Shown: positions 1-11,552 of the stretch, one piece after another
How the letters are laid out: each line of letters starts with the position of its first letter
Position numbering within the stretch: the first letter of the stretch is position 1
Assembly: GCA_037157565.1 (NCBI GenBank)
Contig: JAZHRO010000013.1
Span: 122,216,001-122,280,000, forward strand
Reading direction: 5' to 3'
Length of the DNA stretch: 64,000 bases
Origin: Thalassia testudinum
Lineage: Eukaryota > Streptophyta > Magnoliopsida > Alismatales > Hydrocharitaceae
Notes under the pieces: generated by a model
What the model saw: only the letters and a program-made list of their open reading frames with translations
Databases searched by the model: none
What the model was told of the DNA's origin: nothing
Translations under genes and position numbers: made by a program

Positions 1-227
1 CTTACGAGTTAACAATGCAACTGGCAAATTGTATATTCGTACTTTAAATACCAGACTCCAATTTTAAGCAAGTAGTGAAAGATCAAAAATCAATCTCGCT
101 TTTCTACACACCTCCCTGAGATTGACCAGGACTCACCGTCTCCTTAATTAAAATGTTTTGTTGAGTCATATTTTGCAACTATACTACAATGCTTTTCCTA
201 TCAAATCCATGATCTACAATTCCAACA
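1..227 (+). repeat. End of 5' LTR of element O (U5 side)
   Basis: Matches 61663-61887 with mostly C/T and G/A differences. It ends ...CCAACA where the 3' LTR ends ...CCATCA. It contains the shared U5 CCTCCCTG motif at 111-118 and a stretch complementary to the 5' half of tRNA-Asp at 178-190. Confidence 0.88.
178..190 (+). promoter_or_regulatory. U5 stretch complementary to tRNA-Asp 5' half (candidate primer activation site, O 5' LTR)
   Basis: Reads ACTATACTACAAT. The complement of nucleotides 4-16 of plant tRNA-Asp, as I recall that tRNA, is ACTATACTACAAC, so 12 of 13 match; the 3' LTR copy at 61838-61850 matches all 13. It ends 40 nt before the primer site. The role is inferred. Confidence 0.5.
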
Positions 228-229
228 AA

Positions 230-247
230 TGGTACCATTGCCGAGGA
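230..247 (+). other. Primer binding site of O (tRNA-Asp type, degenerate)
   Basis: Matches 14 of 18 positions of TGGCGCCGTTGCCGGGGA, the complement of the tRNA-Asp 3' end; all four mismatches are transitions. It starts 2 nt after the LTR end. The bases after it (GGCAAC, 247-253) can fold back on TTGCC inside the site. Confidence 0.8.
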
Positions 248-1240
248 GGCAACGTAATTTTCATTTGTGATTTTTATGAGCCTAACATTGGGAAAATTGC
301 TTCTTCTTGCTTTTTGATGTACAAGTAATGAAGAGTGGAATCTATGCACACATCGGGTGTAATTGAAAAAAATCAGGTGCACATCACTATCCTAGCTTAG
401 AATTTCCCTTTCTGAATCCTATGTAGATTTGAATTCTAAGTAGAATTTAATTTTTGAAAAAAAAGAAAAAAATTTGCATATTTTTGTGAAAAAAAGGGGA
501 AAAAAATTAGGCTTTAGATTTAGGGTTCCTTTTGAATCTTAGGTTAGAGTTGTTTGAAAAAAAAGAAGAAAAAGAAAAAAAATTGAAAATTTTCCGCTCC
601 AAAAGGAAAAAAAGTTTTGAAAAAGTTTGAAAAAGTTTTGAAAAAAAGATTCAAAAAAAAAGAAGAAAGTTATTTTGGTGAAAAAGTTGGGATTTTGAAT
701 TTCAAACTCTTTCGAAAGCCTTTTCATCACCCATCAAAATTTAGCCTGATTTTTTTATCTGATTAAAAAAATAGATTTTCGAATAACTATTGAGCCAAAA
801 ATTATGAAATTCGGGCAAAAGTTATATTTCAAACCAACTTTCAAATGGCATCGTTCATTTAAAAAAATGTAACCGCGGAATTTTTAGAAATTTGTGAATA
901 CGAGGGGGTCAAACCGACTCAAATTTGAAAATTTTCAAATTGCAAAAAGCGATTTCGAATAACACACGAATTAGGTTTGACCAAAAATGGTAGGGTTTGA
1001 AAGATTATCAAGCTATTATTCATTTCCATATTTTTCCTAAATTGAAAAATCGACAAGGGGTCAAAATTCCATATCTGACCCTATGAAAATTAAAAATTCA
1101 TATTTATTCGATTGAAATAGAAAATTTGAAAAAAAAATTCTATAGAGAGATAATCAAAAAATGAATCCACCTGTCAAATTTCAAATCAATTGGATTCAAA
1201 TTGTGATATAGAGAATAGTTTTAATATGAATATTAGTCTT
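248..1240 (+). other. O 5' leader, A-rich, no gene
   Basis: Untranslated leader between the primer site and the S1 insertion. It is AT-rich, with long A runs at about 455-500 and 555-665. Small open frames here are low-complexity and have no recognisable domain. It resumes at 3486 after S1. Confidence 0.6.
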
Positions 1241-2118
1241 CGATAGCGATTTTACGTGGTCTGTAAAATACGTTGTTGTAACGCGCAAAACCGATCAACT
1301 CTTAAATTTATATTCCTAGATAGGGGAGTATCTAGGGTCGTCCAAGGAGGCCAAATGTTTGCAAAAGTGATTCTCTTGCTTGGAATACAAATCTCAACTT
1401 TCTTTTTGGTATTTTTCAATATATCATTTTTTTGTTTTAAATTAAGACAACACGTGAAGTGGTGGCGGGAAGGTGATTTACACTTCAATTTAAAATACTA
1501 CTTCTAAGTGGCAAGTAAAGCCTCTCCCTAAGCTCACTCTATGCAAGTGGAGGCCTAGAATAATTAGGGAGAGGGAGTGAAGAATGCTAAAAACAAGCAA
1601 GTAGAAATGTAAAATAGAAAATTGCAGAGAAGGCAACTTAGATCGATGAAAAGTGTTTTACAAAAAAAACCTAGTAGAGGAATGCTTCTACTACTAGAAA
1701 AATTAAATAAAGAAAAGTAAACACAAATCCTCTAGATAGATGGTGAAGAAGAGGGCTTCTTGCTCCAAGGTTGGTGGCTCCCAAGCTTGAAAAGAATCCT
1801 CAAGCTCCTTCCTTACTGTGCTCCGCCAAGGTGATATCCTCCAAGGCAAGCCCTAAGGGGGCATGCCATAAGCTTCTCTCCAAGGGTGGACGTCCACCCT
1901 AGGTCCTTCTCCTTTGCCTGGCCATCCTCCTTGAAGTGGAAGAGTCCTCCTCCTTGGCGTGGCCCAAGTTGAAGAGAGTGGGGAGAAGAAGGCACCAAAA
2001 GGGCTGGTGATGTGCCCTTTTAATCTCCTCTACTCCTTCTTCTTGGCCATAGGTATAGGTGGTTTAGGTAGCAAAATATACTAAGGGAGGATGCCCCAAA
2101 ATGGTGGTAGGTGGTGGG

Positions 2119-2126
2119 TTTTTATA
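2119..2126 (-). promoter_or_regulatory. TATA box of solo LTR S1
   Basis: TATAAAAA on the minus strand, at the same place as in the two E2 LTRs. Confidence 0.6.
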
Positions 2127-2499
2127 GAATAGGAAGGGGGCTAAGGTGACCCTTGAAATGGAGGGCCAAGATGAATAGATGGAGGTGGTTAAAGATCCCA
2201 TGGCCAAGGTGAGTTGGCACCACCTTAAGGGACACCAAGGGGGTGGTTATGGGTGTTGACACCCCTTGAAGTTGGCGCCAAAAAGGGTTCTAGAAGGTGG
2301 TCTAAGTTGGCGCTAAGAAGGATTCTAGAAGGAGGGGTAGGCTAGGATGTCTTATGTGGGTAGGTGTAGGGTGGATTAAGGGCTGAAAGTTGGCACCAAT
2401 ATAGAGGTGGTCAGGGGTAGTTTTTGGCACCAACTTAAGGTGTCTTTTGGTGGTGAAAATGGGGTGAAGGGGTGGCTATGAGGTGGCGCCAACTTGAGT

Positions 2500-3260
2500 A
2501 GGGTAGCTAGCTTAGGTAGGCTTAAGTTGGTGGAGCTAGCTAGGGTTGTCTTTGAAGGTGGTGGATGGCCAAGGAGCCGGTTGCTAGCTAAGCTAGCTTA
2601 GCTAAAGGTGGAGTAGAGGAGAAGGTATTGGAGCTAGGGTTTGGAGGGAGGAGCTAAGGAGGAGAAGTCTGGAGCTGGAGCTAGAGCTAGCTGCTGCTGA
2701 AGAGGCTGGCATGGAGCTACTCTAGCTGGCTTAGCTTGCTAATTCTTTGTTAGCTGCTAAGCCAAGCTAAAGTAAGCTAGCTTCTACCATATTGAGCTGA
2801 GGTGAGCTTGGTATGGTGCTCCTAGGGAGAATCAAGCTGTTTGAGGCAGCTAAGGTAGCTTAGCTCAACTCAGTTGAGCTAAGCTAAGTCCTCGGGAGCT
2901 GGACTTGAGCTTCCTGAGCTGGGATGAGTTATTCTTCAGCTGGCTAGAGTTGAGTGGAGCTGGATGTAGCTGGATCTAAGCTGGGGTGAACTCCTGTCAA
3001 CTTAGCTGAGCTAGCTAGAGCTCCCTATGGACTAGTGGGAGCTGAGATGAACTAGACTCAGCTAAGTTGAGCTGGATCTGAGCTGACTTGAGCTAGGGTG
3101 AGCTAAGATGAACTCTCTTGAGCTGCCATTCAGCTGAGATTAGCTGAATGGAGCTGGGATGAGCTAACCCTAGTTCAAGTGAGCTAGGTTCCAGCTGCGG
3201 TGAGCTAAATCAAGCTGAGGTGAGCAGGATCAAGCTGAGTTCCAGCTAGTCTGGGCTTCT
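2500..3260. repeat. AGCT-rich degenerate repeat in S1
   Basis: Dense short units of the kind GAGCTAG, GAGCTGG and AAGCTGAGGT, imperfect and without strict period. AGCT recurs every 10-20 bases. The same block lies in the U3 part of both E2 LTRs, so it belongs to the LTR. Confidence 0.75.
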
Positions 3261-3485
3261 CATTCACCATTTTCCTTCTTGAGTGCTAGGGTTTTAGGGA
3301 TCTATATATCTGTACATCCCTAACACTCACAAAAACATATTAAAAAGATAATAAAAAATGCAATGCATGCCTAACCTAATTTATGCCTAAATGCAGCCCA
3401 AAAAACCCGTTTGCGGAGTAAAATCCTAAGAGCTAGGTTTGTTTTAATGCATAAGAATGATGATAAACTGGCATTTATCAGTCTG

Positions 3486-4135
3486 TAGCAAACTTAGAAC
3501 TTGCATGAACCCTAGGCTCAACTTTTAGTGTTACATTCTAGAGACCACATTAAGCTAACCTAGACTTAATCAAGTCTTGTGGCTAGCTGGTGAGTTTGGT
3601 CACCTTGTGGATCACTCACCAAAAACTCCATTTGAAGAAAAAGGTTAAGGAAAAATTGCATAAAACATGTTAATTAACTTGAATTCATTGTCATACTACT
3701 AGGTCATCACAACCACCTTAGCCAAACCTTAGCCAAAACTGTGGGGCACAGAATCAAATGATCGCGGCTCGGGGGTACAAAGGAACTGGAGACACAAGCC
3801 AAAGAAAGAACCTTCCCCTTAGTCCCCTCATCCAGATTGGCTCGTTAGCTTAGGGTGTTGGAATTACTTGCAGTCATTTGTACGACAAATTTTCTTAATT
3901 AATTAGAATCTTAACGAAAAATCTGATCACCTAATCTTAAGGACCAATTGATTGACAAGGCCTTAACCTTGTCTAGCTTGGCTACACCAACCCATGGGTT
4001 GACTGGTGTATGCAAGGAAGGAGGTCACTTTGACCTCAACTGGTTGGATCTTGGGAGCCAATCCCAAGGAGGTGAAGGTGATTCAGCGCATCGCCCAGAC
4101 CATCTTCTCACCCTTCTTCTACTCTCTTAGCTGAG
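3486..4135 (+). other. O leader continued, with conserved leader block at 3757-3850
   Basis: Noncoding. The stretch from about 3757 (CAAATGATCGCGGCTCGGGG) to 3850 resembles the W leader at 25463-25556 over its whole length (…GGGGGTACA…GGAG…CAAGC…AAAG…GAACCTTCCCC…AGTCC). The sense strand of the E2 leader (42420 down to 42330) begins in a similar way. It is a candidate structured leader element. Confidence 0.6.
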
Positions 4136-4748
4136 ATGGATAACCCTAGACCCGGACCTTGGTCAGGATCCAACAAATCTGGACCTGATGGCTCACCTGG
4201 AAGCCCAGGTCATTAAATCAAAACAACCTTGAAAACCAAACCCAAGGTGGCGAAGATGACTTTTCACTTCGCCTGATCCTTCTACTCGGGTTGTTGAAAT
4301 GGTTAACCCATATCTTGACCCTGGTCATTATGACCAATACCATTTGGCCCGACAAAGGACCCCATCTTATGTCCCAAGGTATTAATTTCATACTTCTGCA
4401 TCTCACTAGTACATTGGTTGACCTAACTCACCTACTGGAACCCCTAATGAATTGCCACTGCATATGCGACCACGTTTTAGATTGCAACAAATGATAGAAA
4501 GGACTAAGGAAAAGGTCGTAATTTGTCTGTACAAAGTCCAAACCACCACTGATTTGGAACATAGACGAACTTGGATTCCTGGCCAAGAAGTTTTAATGAT
4601 GGCCCTTCAGAAATTAGAATCCGTGACAAGGCTAACTAGATAGAATCAGACACTTCAAGAAATACTGCTTTCGCAAAATCAAGTGGAAAATAGCCTTGAG
4701 GACCTCGAAGAACCTGAAGTGACTACACCTGAAAGTGCTACAAGGAAT
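4136..4748 (+). pseudogene. O acidic-ORF, N-terminal part (broken)
   Basis: An ATG at 4136 opens a short Pro/Gly/Ser-rich frame, followed by a frame change and several stops. From about 4452 the frame reads residues including ENSLEDLEEP near 4690-4715, which also occur in the Y copy (minus, about 52715-52740) and continue after the Y insertion at 56444. No capsid, zinc knuckle or enzyme motif is seen. It is the first half of the acidic protein gene whose second half is at 56444-57539. Confidence 0.6.
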
Positions 4749-5711
4749 TGACAGAGTCATTTTCGCACATGTTTTTGAAATATGTCGTAGTACGTAGGAT
4801 AGTTGCGTGAAACCCTTGATTAAAAATATTTCTAGCTTAACAAGACTGAGTCCTAATCGTTCGACTCTAGGATGCATATATGGAAATGCTAATCTTGATT
4901 TCAATCTTTTCCTCTCTCACTTTGAAATGCACGCCAGTTTCCAACCTACAAATAAAGGTGTTGCCAGTCGCATTGTTAACCCTAATGACGTATACGTGCA
5001 TTAGATAAATAACAAAAGTGAATGTGTGAGTATCAGTACGCACAATCCTAGTTATGCGATGGCTATTTACTGAAAAATCATCAATTGTTAAGTTGTTAAT
5101 ATCTTCATGCACCGACATGCTTGTTGAAAAAATATCAGAAATCAAAGCAAGCAACTTATTATCACAAGCAAGATATTGCAAGCAAGCTCATGGTGATTTT
5201 TCACACATAGATATATATAGAAAGAAATCAGATATTTTTCATTGATTGCATGATGGCGGTTACAAAGCGAAGCTTGAGAAAAGCATGTACATGAATGGTT
5301 ATGGCGAAAACTAGCTAACAGAAAATGCGTACACGTGTGGATCTACGGGAGATTGTACATGCACCATGCAGGAGGGAGAGAGATAGCTACACTAGTAAGC
5401 ATAAAATAAGGTAGAACAATTAGAACTGCTTATCTATCTAGCTAGTAGAAGGAAGGGCATTCGGAGGTGGTCTCCAATGGCCTTGGAGGTGGTTGAGAGA
5501 AGAAGGAGGGGTGGTGAATGGTGGGTAGGCTGGCCCTTGGAGGGAGGAAGGAGAGGTGATCTAGGCTCTTGGCGTGGAGGTGGTGATGGCCATGGTGGTG
5601 GAACTCGTGGGGATGGAGGTGGAATGGAGGTGGAGAGCTATGGCTAATGGCTAAATGGAATGAAGACAAGATGCTAGATTGTTTAGATGGGTGCATGGCC
5701 ATCCAAGAGTC

Positions 5712-5719
5712 TTTTTATA
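5712..5719 (-). promoter_or_regulatory. TATA box of Y 3' LTR
   Basis: TATAAAAA on the minus strand; the equivalent in the other Y LTR is 55079-55086. The O 3' LTR has the decayed form TATGAAAG at 61004-61011. Confidence 0.6.
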
Positions 5720-5814
5720 GACTCTTGGGTGGCGTTCAAGTGGTCTCTCTAGATAATTATAGAAGACTCTAGAGAGATCCTTAGGTGGCCATCCACTAGG
5801 TCTTGAGTGGGTCT

Positions 5815-5843
5815 TCTTAGATCCACAAATTGTGGATCTAAGA
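5815..5843. repeat. Perfect 14-bp inverted repeat upstream of the Y TATA box
   Basis: TCTTAGATCCACAA, one base, then its exact reverse complement. It is also present at 55192-55220, where the arms extend to about 16 bp. It lies about 100 bp upstream of the TATA box in the element's sense. The O 3' LTR copy near 60895 has lost the symmetry. Confidence 0.7.
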
Positions 5844-6419
5844 GTGGACTCTCCCTTGGTTGCTATTTTTTTAGCACCCAAGGGTGGCGCCACTTGGAGA
5901 AGAGTCGCGAAGACTCTAGGTGTGTGAGGCTAGGTGAGTGTGTGTGGGTGTGTGCGTGACCTAGGTGGCTAGGTGGTCTAGTGGTCTTGGTTGGGCCCTA
6001 AGGGTTTGGGTTAGGGTAGGTCCTAAAATTAGGGTTGTAAGCCCTAATTGCTAAAAGGGAATGTGCAATTAAACTCGTACTAAGTTTAATTAAGTGAGTG
6101 TAAACCTAATTGAGAGTGAGATTACTCAATTAAGTTGGGCTTAGGTCAATTGGACTCTCATAGTCAAATTGGACTTGTGTGGGTTGAGATCTAAGCTCAA
6201 TTGGACTCTATGAGTCAATTGACTAGGCAATTGTAATTGACTATGATCCAAGTCAATTGGGCTTAGTGAGAACCTAATTAGGTTCTTAGGAAGGTCTAGA
6301 GGTGATGTACTAGGCTAAAGGTACCTTAATTTAGGTTCCCAAGGGGTTGGAATTGGGTTTAGGGACCTAGGAACTCAATTTCCAAGCCTTGAATTCCAAA
6401 ACGGGGATTGGAGAGTAGT

Positions 6420-6660
6420 TCCAGATGTCCAATTTAAGTGTTAAACAACTTGTATTCAAAAATCAGAAGTCCAAACCTCTTGTCTGGAAATCCAATTTGA
6501 TTCAGAGAAGAATTAGGGTTCTTTCTTGGGGATTCTACAGAAATTGGATGCCTGACCAAGTGTCTAAACATCCAATAACATTGTAGACATGGGTTTAAGG
6601 TGTGCAGTTGTGGCTAAGGGTCCTGGACATCCAATAACTTATCTAGACGTCCAAATAAGG
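6420..6660. repeat. Cluster of GGACGTCC-like motifs in Y 3' LTR
   Basis: Several variants of a short palindrome (core GACGTC or GACATC, often followed by CAATAAC or CAATTT) occur within about 240 bases, for example near 6425, 6485, 6570, 6625 and 6647. The matching clusters are at 55760-55995 and 60066-60305. Confidence 0.6.
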
Positions 6661-7016
6661 GCTGGAACTAGGGTTTTGGGGTTTCCTAGGCTATGGTGAC
6701 CAAATCTAAGGGTGGCTGAGGCTTAGGAAGGCTTTTATGGCTATCCTAGGGCTAGGAATGATCCTAGGTTCTTCATATTTTAACTCTACCTTACTTTTGC
6801 TTAATAGAGTAACATACCTCAATGCTTACATTATTTCTCCACTACATTTTATTCTAATCTTCTACTCCAGCTCTACTATATCAATAGCTTCAGATCCAGC
6901 TTCAAATCCAACTCTTAAGCTTCTTATTACTTGCAATTTATATAATGCACTTAATTAGTACATTATATCAATATTTCATGCATAGCTAAGGGAAACCAGT
7001 AAAGATGCAATTATTT

Positions 7017-8288
7017 ACTGATTATTTTTATCAAGTGTATGCCTAGAAGTTCTTTTCCTTTTAGTGTTCATCTTAAAATCTAGGAATCCAGACAATCGTG
7101 AAAGTGCAGCAATGTAGCTTTTGCAGTGGATTCGAGTGAAAAACGGATTCACCTCTAAAGCCTGTACTTGACCTCTAGTAAAATTCTAGCGGGATAGGCA
7201 AACTTCTTCCCTTAGGGTGTTCAAGATATTCTATGAATTCCACCCCAGCTTTAAGCTTAGGTAGAGAATGTCAGAGGGAAATGATTGTTTATTTGGTGGC
7301 TCACTTTCAATTGGTGCCATATAGAGATTAGTACTACAGAATCTAGATTCCCAAATTGTTAAGTGAATCAACCCAGAGAAAAGTGAGAAAAACTATGCTC
7401 TCTTTGGTTCCTTTGTATTCACTCTCTCTTTTTTTTTCTTTTCTTTCCTTTTTCTTTTCTTTTTGAGCTCACAATCTCACCAAATTTATACATTAATTCC
7501 ATATTTGGTGGTCTCACATGGCATTAACACTTTAATAGAGTTCCAATAACCCTAACACTAAGTTGAAATTTCTCAGCCAGTATTCAGGCAATCAGGAATA
7601 CAAAAGGTAGGTTATGGCCATATGTGGTGAATCGCAATTGTGGTGGGTAATGATGCCTCAATGCTATTAAAATAAATACTAAAACACTCATAAACTCATC
7701 ACTCTTTTTTTCTGCTTTTTCTTTTTTCTTTTTCTAATTCTTTCTTCTCTCTTTCTTTTCCTATATTTATTTTGATTTTTTTCTTTTCCATTTTTTTTCT
7801 TTTCTTTTTTTTTTCACTTTTCTCTCTTTAGTTTTCTAATAATTTTTTTTCACACAACTCAATACATCACATAACATATACGACTTTTATTCAGGAGGCA
7901 TTATTAGGGATTGGTGATACTCAAGAGATATCGAGTGGCTTATTTGGTGAAAGTGCCTACTCTCAACACCAGGAAGAGACGAATAGGACAACGTGTTCCT
8001 GACCTTGACATCAATACCCTCTAGCCGACGATTCCATAAAGAATGAACCTAACCATCCACCGTAGCCCTAATTTTATGAAAACTCGATCTCCGCATGTTT
8101 GTCATATTTGGTGGCTCTCAAACATTCACACAATTAGTTATACATAGGAACCGAGAGCAAAGATATGCCTAACTCTGAGTATCATTACCTAATTATCTAG
8201 AATTCCATATTCCTTGCACTAATCTTAGAGCACCAGTACTTTCTACTCTCATCTCACATTATTTGGTGGATTTTTAGAAGAAGATTTG
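7017..8288 (-). other. Y 3' noncoding region
   Basis: Matches the reverse complement of O 58260-59545 base by base apart from small changes. No gene. Pyrimidine runs at 7415-7455 and 7700-7850 are purine-rich on the element's sense strand. It is interrupted at 8288 by Z2 and resumes at 10263. Confidence 0.75.
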
Positions 8289-10257
8289 TGACGAGTCTAT
8301 TCTTCTCTTTTAAATTTGTTTGTCACATAAAATGACGTGTCATTTGTAGTTCTATGTGGTGGAAAAATCGACTAATCAACAATTAAAATAACTACTCGCA
8401 GAAGAGCGGGTCGTGTCCACAAGGAAGCAATGATGCAATAAAATCTCGATTATTTGGTATTCTTTCAATCAAGTGCGAAATCCATAATCAAATCCGAAAT
8501 GAGATGTGATGGAAAGAGGATGCACGATAACTCAAAAATATAAGGGTATATGTGCAATTTTTCCTCACTGAAATATTCAAAAATATGTGATGATTTTATG
8601 TAATTTTCAATTGACATGTATTAGAGAAAATTTGTGCACATTTTAATCCCAAAACCAATGTTAAAACATGTGAATATCAATAACCACGCAATTATCAGAA
8701 AGCATGAGTATGCAGTCACAATTTCACCACAATAAAATAATCATAAATTAAAATTGATTTTGGTGGCAATGGCATTCAAATGTAAATTTTAATTAAAACA
8801 AAAATAGGGGATTTTACCTCTCTCCTCCTTGCGCATGGGAGAGAGGTTCAATCGAGGAGATGCTCCTACAGGAGGTTGGCTGAAGTGAGGCCGTCGTGGT
8901 GGTGGCAGCGGTACATCGTGAGATGGCCGGAGCCAGCTTGCCGGAGGAGAGGAGTGGCGGCGATGGAGGATCTGCTGCTGCCATGCGTACTGCAGGCGCA
9001 AGGGGAGCAGCATGCGCAGGTGCTGGAGGTACTGTAGACGTGCGGAGACGCGGAGGTGTGGGCACGCGGGCGCTCTGCAGAGCGCACAGGCACATGCGGA
9101 CGTGGGTGTGGCTGCGACTGCAGGTGCTGCGTGGGGTTGCAGGCGGTGGCGCGGCGAAGTGCAAGCGCATGCACGGAGGTACGCGCAGGCTAGAAGTGGG
9201 AGCACGCGCTTACGGGTGCTCGGCAGGGGGCTTAGGCACACTGCTGGAAGTGCGGGTGGGTGCGTGCAGCTGGAGGGCATGTGGCAGAGGTGCAGGCGCA
9301 TGCAGTTGGAGGGGTGCGCACTCTACGCACGTGGCTGGAGGCGATGGTGAGGCGCTGCAAGGAGGCGCTGGAGGTGGGCGCACGGACTATGGGTCTGTTG
9401 GAGAGGGGACAGGCGCTGCTGGCACGTGTGCTGACGGTGAAGTGAGCGCGTGCACGGTGGTTTGATGGCGCTGCTGGAGGTTCTGGTGGAGATGAGGAGG
9501 CGTGCGGTGTGCAGTGGCTGGTGGCTGGAGAAACAGAGATGGGGGAAGAAGATGAAGGTGGTGTTGTAGGAGTTTCAGACGTCTGGGAACATTCCCAGAC
9601 TTCTTAATGGATGGGGGCGTGAAGTTGCGGCGGCTGCAGTGGTGGATGTTGGTGATGACGGTGAGGGTGGTGCATGCTAAGGTGCTCACAGTAATGCAAA
9701 CGAGCTCCAGATGGCGGTGTGGCCTGTCACACCACATGCCCACAATGGTGGAGGCTCATCGCCATGGTTGAGGTCGGTGGTGGTGGAGCGGACAAGAGAT
9801 CAACTCTCTGCACAGTGGTGGGTCAGGGATGGTGGCCTCCTTTGCATGGGAGCTCTCCCTCCTTTTGTAGCCACAGCCTTCGTTTCAAATTCAAAATGCC
9901 GTAGCGTAAATGTGATGCACAGGAGGAGGAGGTGGAGCCGAAGTCGGAGGAGTTACCTGTGCAAAGGAAAAAAAATAAAAGACTAAAATATTATGGTTAT
10001 TTATGCATAAGCCCTTAACTTCTATGTCAAATTAAAATAATGCATGCAATGCACCTAATTGGTTAACTAATTAAATGAATGCAATTCTAAGTTAATTCTA
10101 AATGCATTTAGTTTTGAATGCAATGCATGAATTATGTAATTAAATTAGAAATATCAATTAATCTATTTACATCCTAATGCATGCTAAATAAATGTTAGAA
10201 TTAACTTAATGTCTATGCACTTAAATACTTAAATAGCCCACAAATATGAGCTAATCA
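8289..10257 (-). mobile_element. Z2: solo LTR (Z family) inside Y
   Basis: Starts TGACGAG and ends CTAATCA, flanked on both sides by ATTTG (8284-8288, 10258-10262). The Y sequence resumes exactly, as O 58230-58290 shows without an insert. It resembles Z1 (15554-17063) in the opposite orientation: shared ends, the CCTCTCTCC/TTGCGCATGGGAG block and the U5 motif at about 8408-8430. The middle, 8880-9690, is strikingly GC- and CpG-rich inside AT-rich DNA. Long open frames there reflect composition only. Confidence 0.88.
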
Positions 10258-10600
10258 ATTTGCCTTACTCCCGAAACACTGTCTAGGGGGTTCAGGAAAA
10301 GAAGCACTACTTCTCGACAGACTAAAGACATCTATCAGTCTTCACAGTGCATCCATTGCAAAATCTACGTGTGAGTGTGAAAATTGTACTGGATTCCAGA
10401 TTACAGGAATCAACTAGACGATAAAATCCTAATGCATTCTCTTGATAAAATCTTATTCATGAATGAATTATATACAAATAACCTCTTCTGATTTGTACTT
10501 TAATGGCATTCCCTTATCGGGTTACATTCATCTTGGTCCTAAATTTAGAATAGAAAGGTGTGCGAGTGAGTCGAAAATGGCTGCTGCGGACGATTTCTAG

Positions 10601-10620
10601 CTCCAATGTGAGCATTGGAG
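10601..10620 (-). ncRNA. Conserved hairpin (Y copy)
   Basis: Perfect 8-bp stem with a 4-nt loop, CTCCAATG-TGAG-CATTGGAG as read on the plus strand. On the sense strand it is followed by the box ATCGTCCGCAGCAG. The same arrangement is at 30431-30500 (E1), 19245-19320 (E3) and 57880-57945 (O). Confidence 0.55.
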
Positions 10621-10721
10621 GTGGACTCAATTATTCTTAACTTAGGACCCTAAAGCACATATAACATGTTGCTCTGAGGTTTTCCTAAGTGTTGGCTCAA
10701 AAATTTTTAATTTTGATGTAT

Positions 10722-10764
10722 CTACTCCCCCATGCCTAAGTTCTTGCATGCCCTCATGCATGAA
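10722..10764 (-). other. Internal (second) polypurine tract, Y
   Basis: On the sense strand it reads TGAGGGCATGCAAGAACTTA followed by GGCATGGGGG. It corresponds to 57741-57783 in O and to internal tracts in E1, E2 and E3. Confidence 0.6.
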
Positions 10765-10960
10765 TATAAAAGAAAGTAAGTTGTGATAGGGAGTAAGTGT
10801 GTAGAAATCACCTGGAATTGCTCTTGAATTGTCATTTAGTGCTGGCCAACCTAATGATACACAATAGAGAGGAAATATGCTAAAAGAAGATATGCTATGT
10901 ATAGAAAGTATGTATAAGTGCTGAGTTTGCTATTTACAAATGCTGAGATTACTATTTATA

Positions 10961-11552
10961 AGTGCTAAGTTTAACTCCTCTAGCTGGGCGAAAACACAAT
11001 CAGATGGCTTCATGATTGTGCAAGAGCTGGTTAAGATCAAGAGAAAGATATGTTCGTGTGCTCCCAGAATCAGTGATTCGCAAATGTGAACCAATTGATT
11101 ATGTACCCCTACTCCAAAAAGTCTGCCTATAGAAAAATTCGAATTGAGGGCACAAAATAGAAGATAATCAGAGGGAGGATTCTAATGCCAATTTTGTTGA
11201 TCCAACATGCTCCATAATTCAACAGGAAATTCCTAAGGGAGTAGATTTATATCATTCTAGAATGTCAGAACCAGAGTCTGAATCATAGGGGTCTTCATAA
11301 TGTTAATTAACATTAAAGATCATGCCCCCTCCAGGCTCTAGGTCATATGGGGGTATGAGTTAAAGTAAAAGATCTATGGGGAGGTCACTAAAATCCTCAT
11401 CCAAAATCACTTTGTCCTCATCGGAATTCATCTCCGATTCCTCGAAAGCTGACTAAGTCTCCGAGTAGAGCCATCCATTACATTGACTAGGATGGTAGGT
11501 AAGCCCACAATTCATTCTACTCAGTATTTCCCCCTCATATGTAGTAGGTTCC
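10961..11552 (-). pseudogene. Y acidic-ORF, C-terminal part (broken)
   Basis: The reverse complement follows O 56990-57560, the C-terminal half of the acidic protein, with many stops and frame breaks. W interrupts it at 11552; the N-terminal half lies at 52132 and beyond. No enzyme domain. Confidence 0.65.

Larger units (their letters stand above)
1241..3480 (-). mobile_element. S1: solo LTR of the E2 family
   Basis: Aligns end to end with the E2 LTRs (36309-38581 and 43732-46004), same orientation, but more diverged. It begins CG where the others begin TG, and ends ATCA. Flanks GTCTT (1236-1240) and GTCTG (3481-3485) are a target duplication with one change. No internal region remains, so this is a solo LTR left by LTR-LTR recombination. 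It holds a TATA box (minus, 2119-2126), GGCGCC-type palindromes upstream of it and an AGCT-rich repeat at 2500-3260. Confidence 0.88.
4749..7016 (-). repeat. Y 3' LTR, truncated at its U3 start
   Basis: Matches the reverse complement of O 3' LTR 59618-61887. About 95 bases of the LTR start are missing: near 7013-7019 the match jumps to sequence that in O lies upstream of the polypurine tract. A deletion of roughly 200 bases therefore removed the LTR start, the tract and adjoining DNA. It contains a TATA box, a 29-nt inverted repeat at 5815-5843 and the GACGTC-like cluster at 6420-6660. Confidence 0.8.
10263..10960 (-). other. Y 3' noncoding region with second polypurine tract and conserved hairpin
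   Basis: Matches the reverse complement of O 57560-58250. The hairpin CTCCAATG/CATTGGAG is at 10601-10620, next to TGCGGACGAT at about 10585-10594. The internal polypurine tract block is 10722-10764. No gene. Confidence 0.7.

Noticed and set aside
4632..5181. Overlapping 60-104-codon frames on both strands
   Set aside because: They cross the O/Y junction or lie in LTR sequence; no domain and not conserved in the second LTR copy.
8896..9465. 189-codon Gly/Ala/Arg-rich frame in Z2 and overlapping frames on the other strand
   Set aside because: Several frames are open at once in a GC-rich island, the mark of composition rather than coding.
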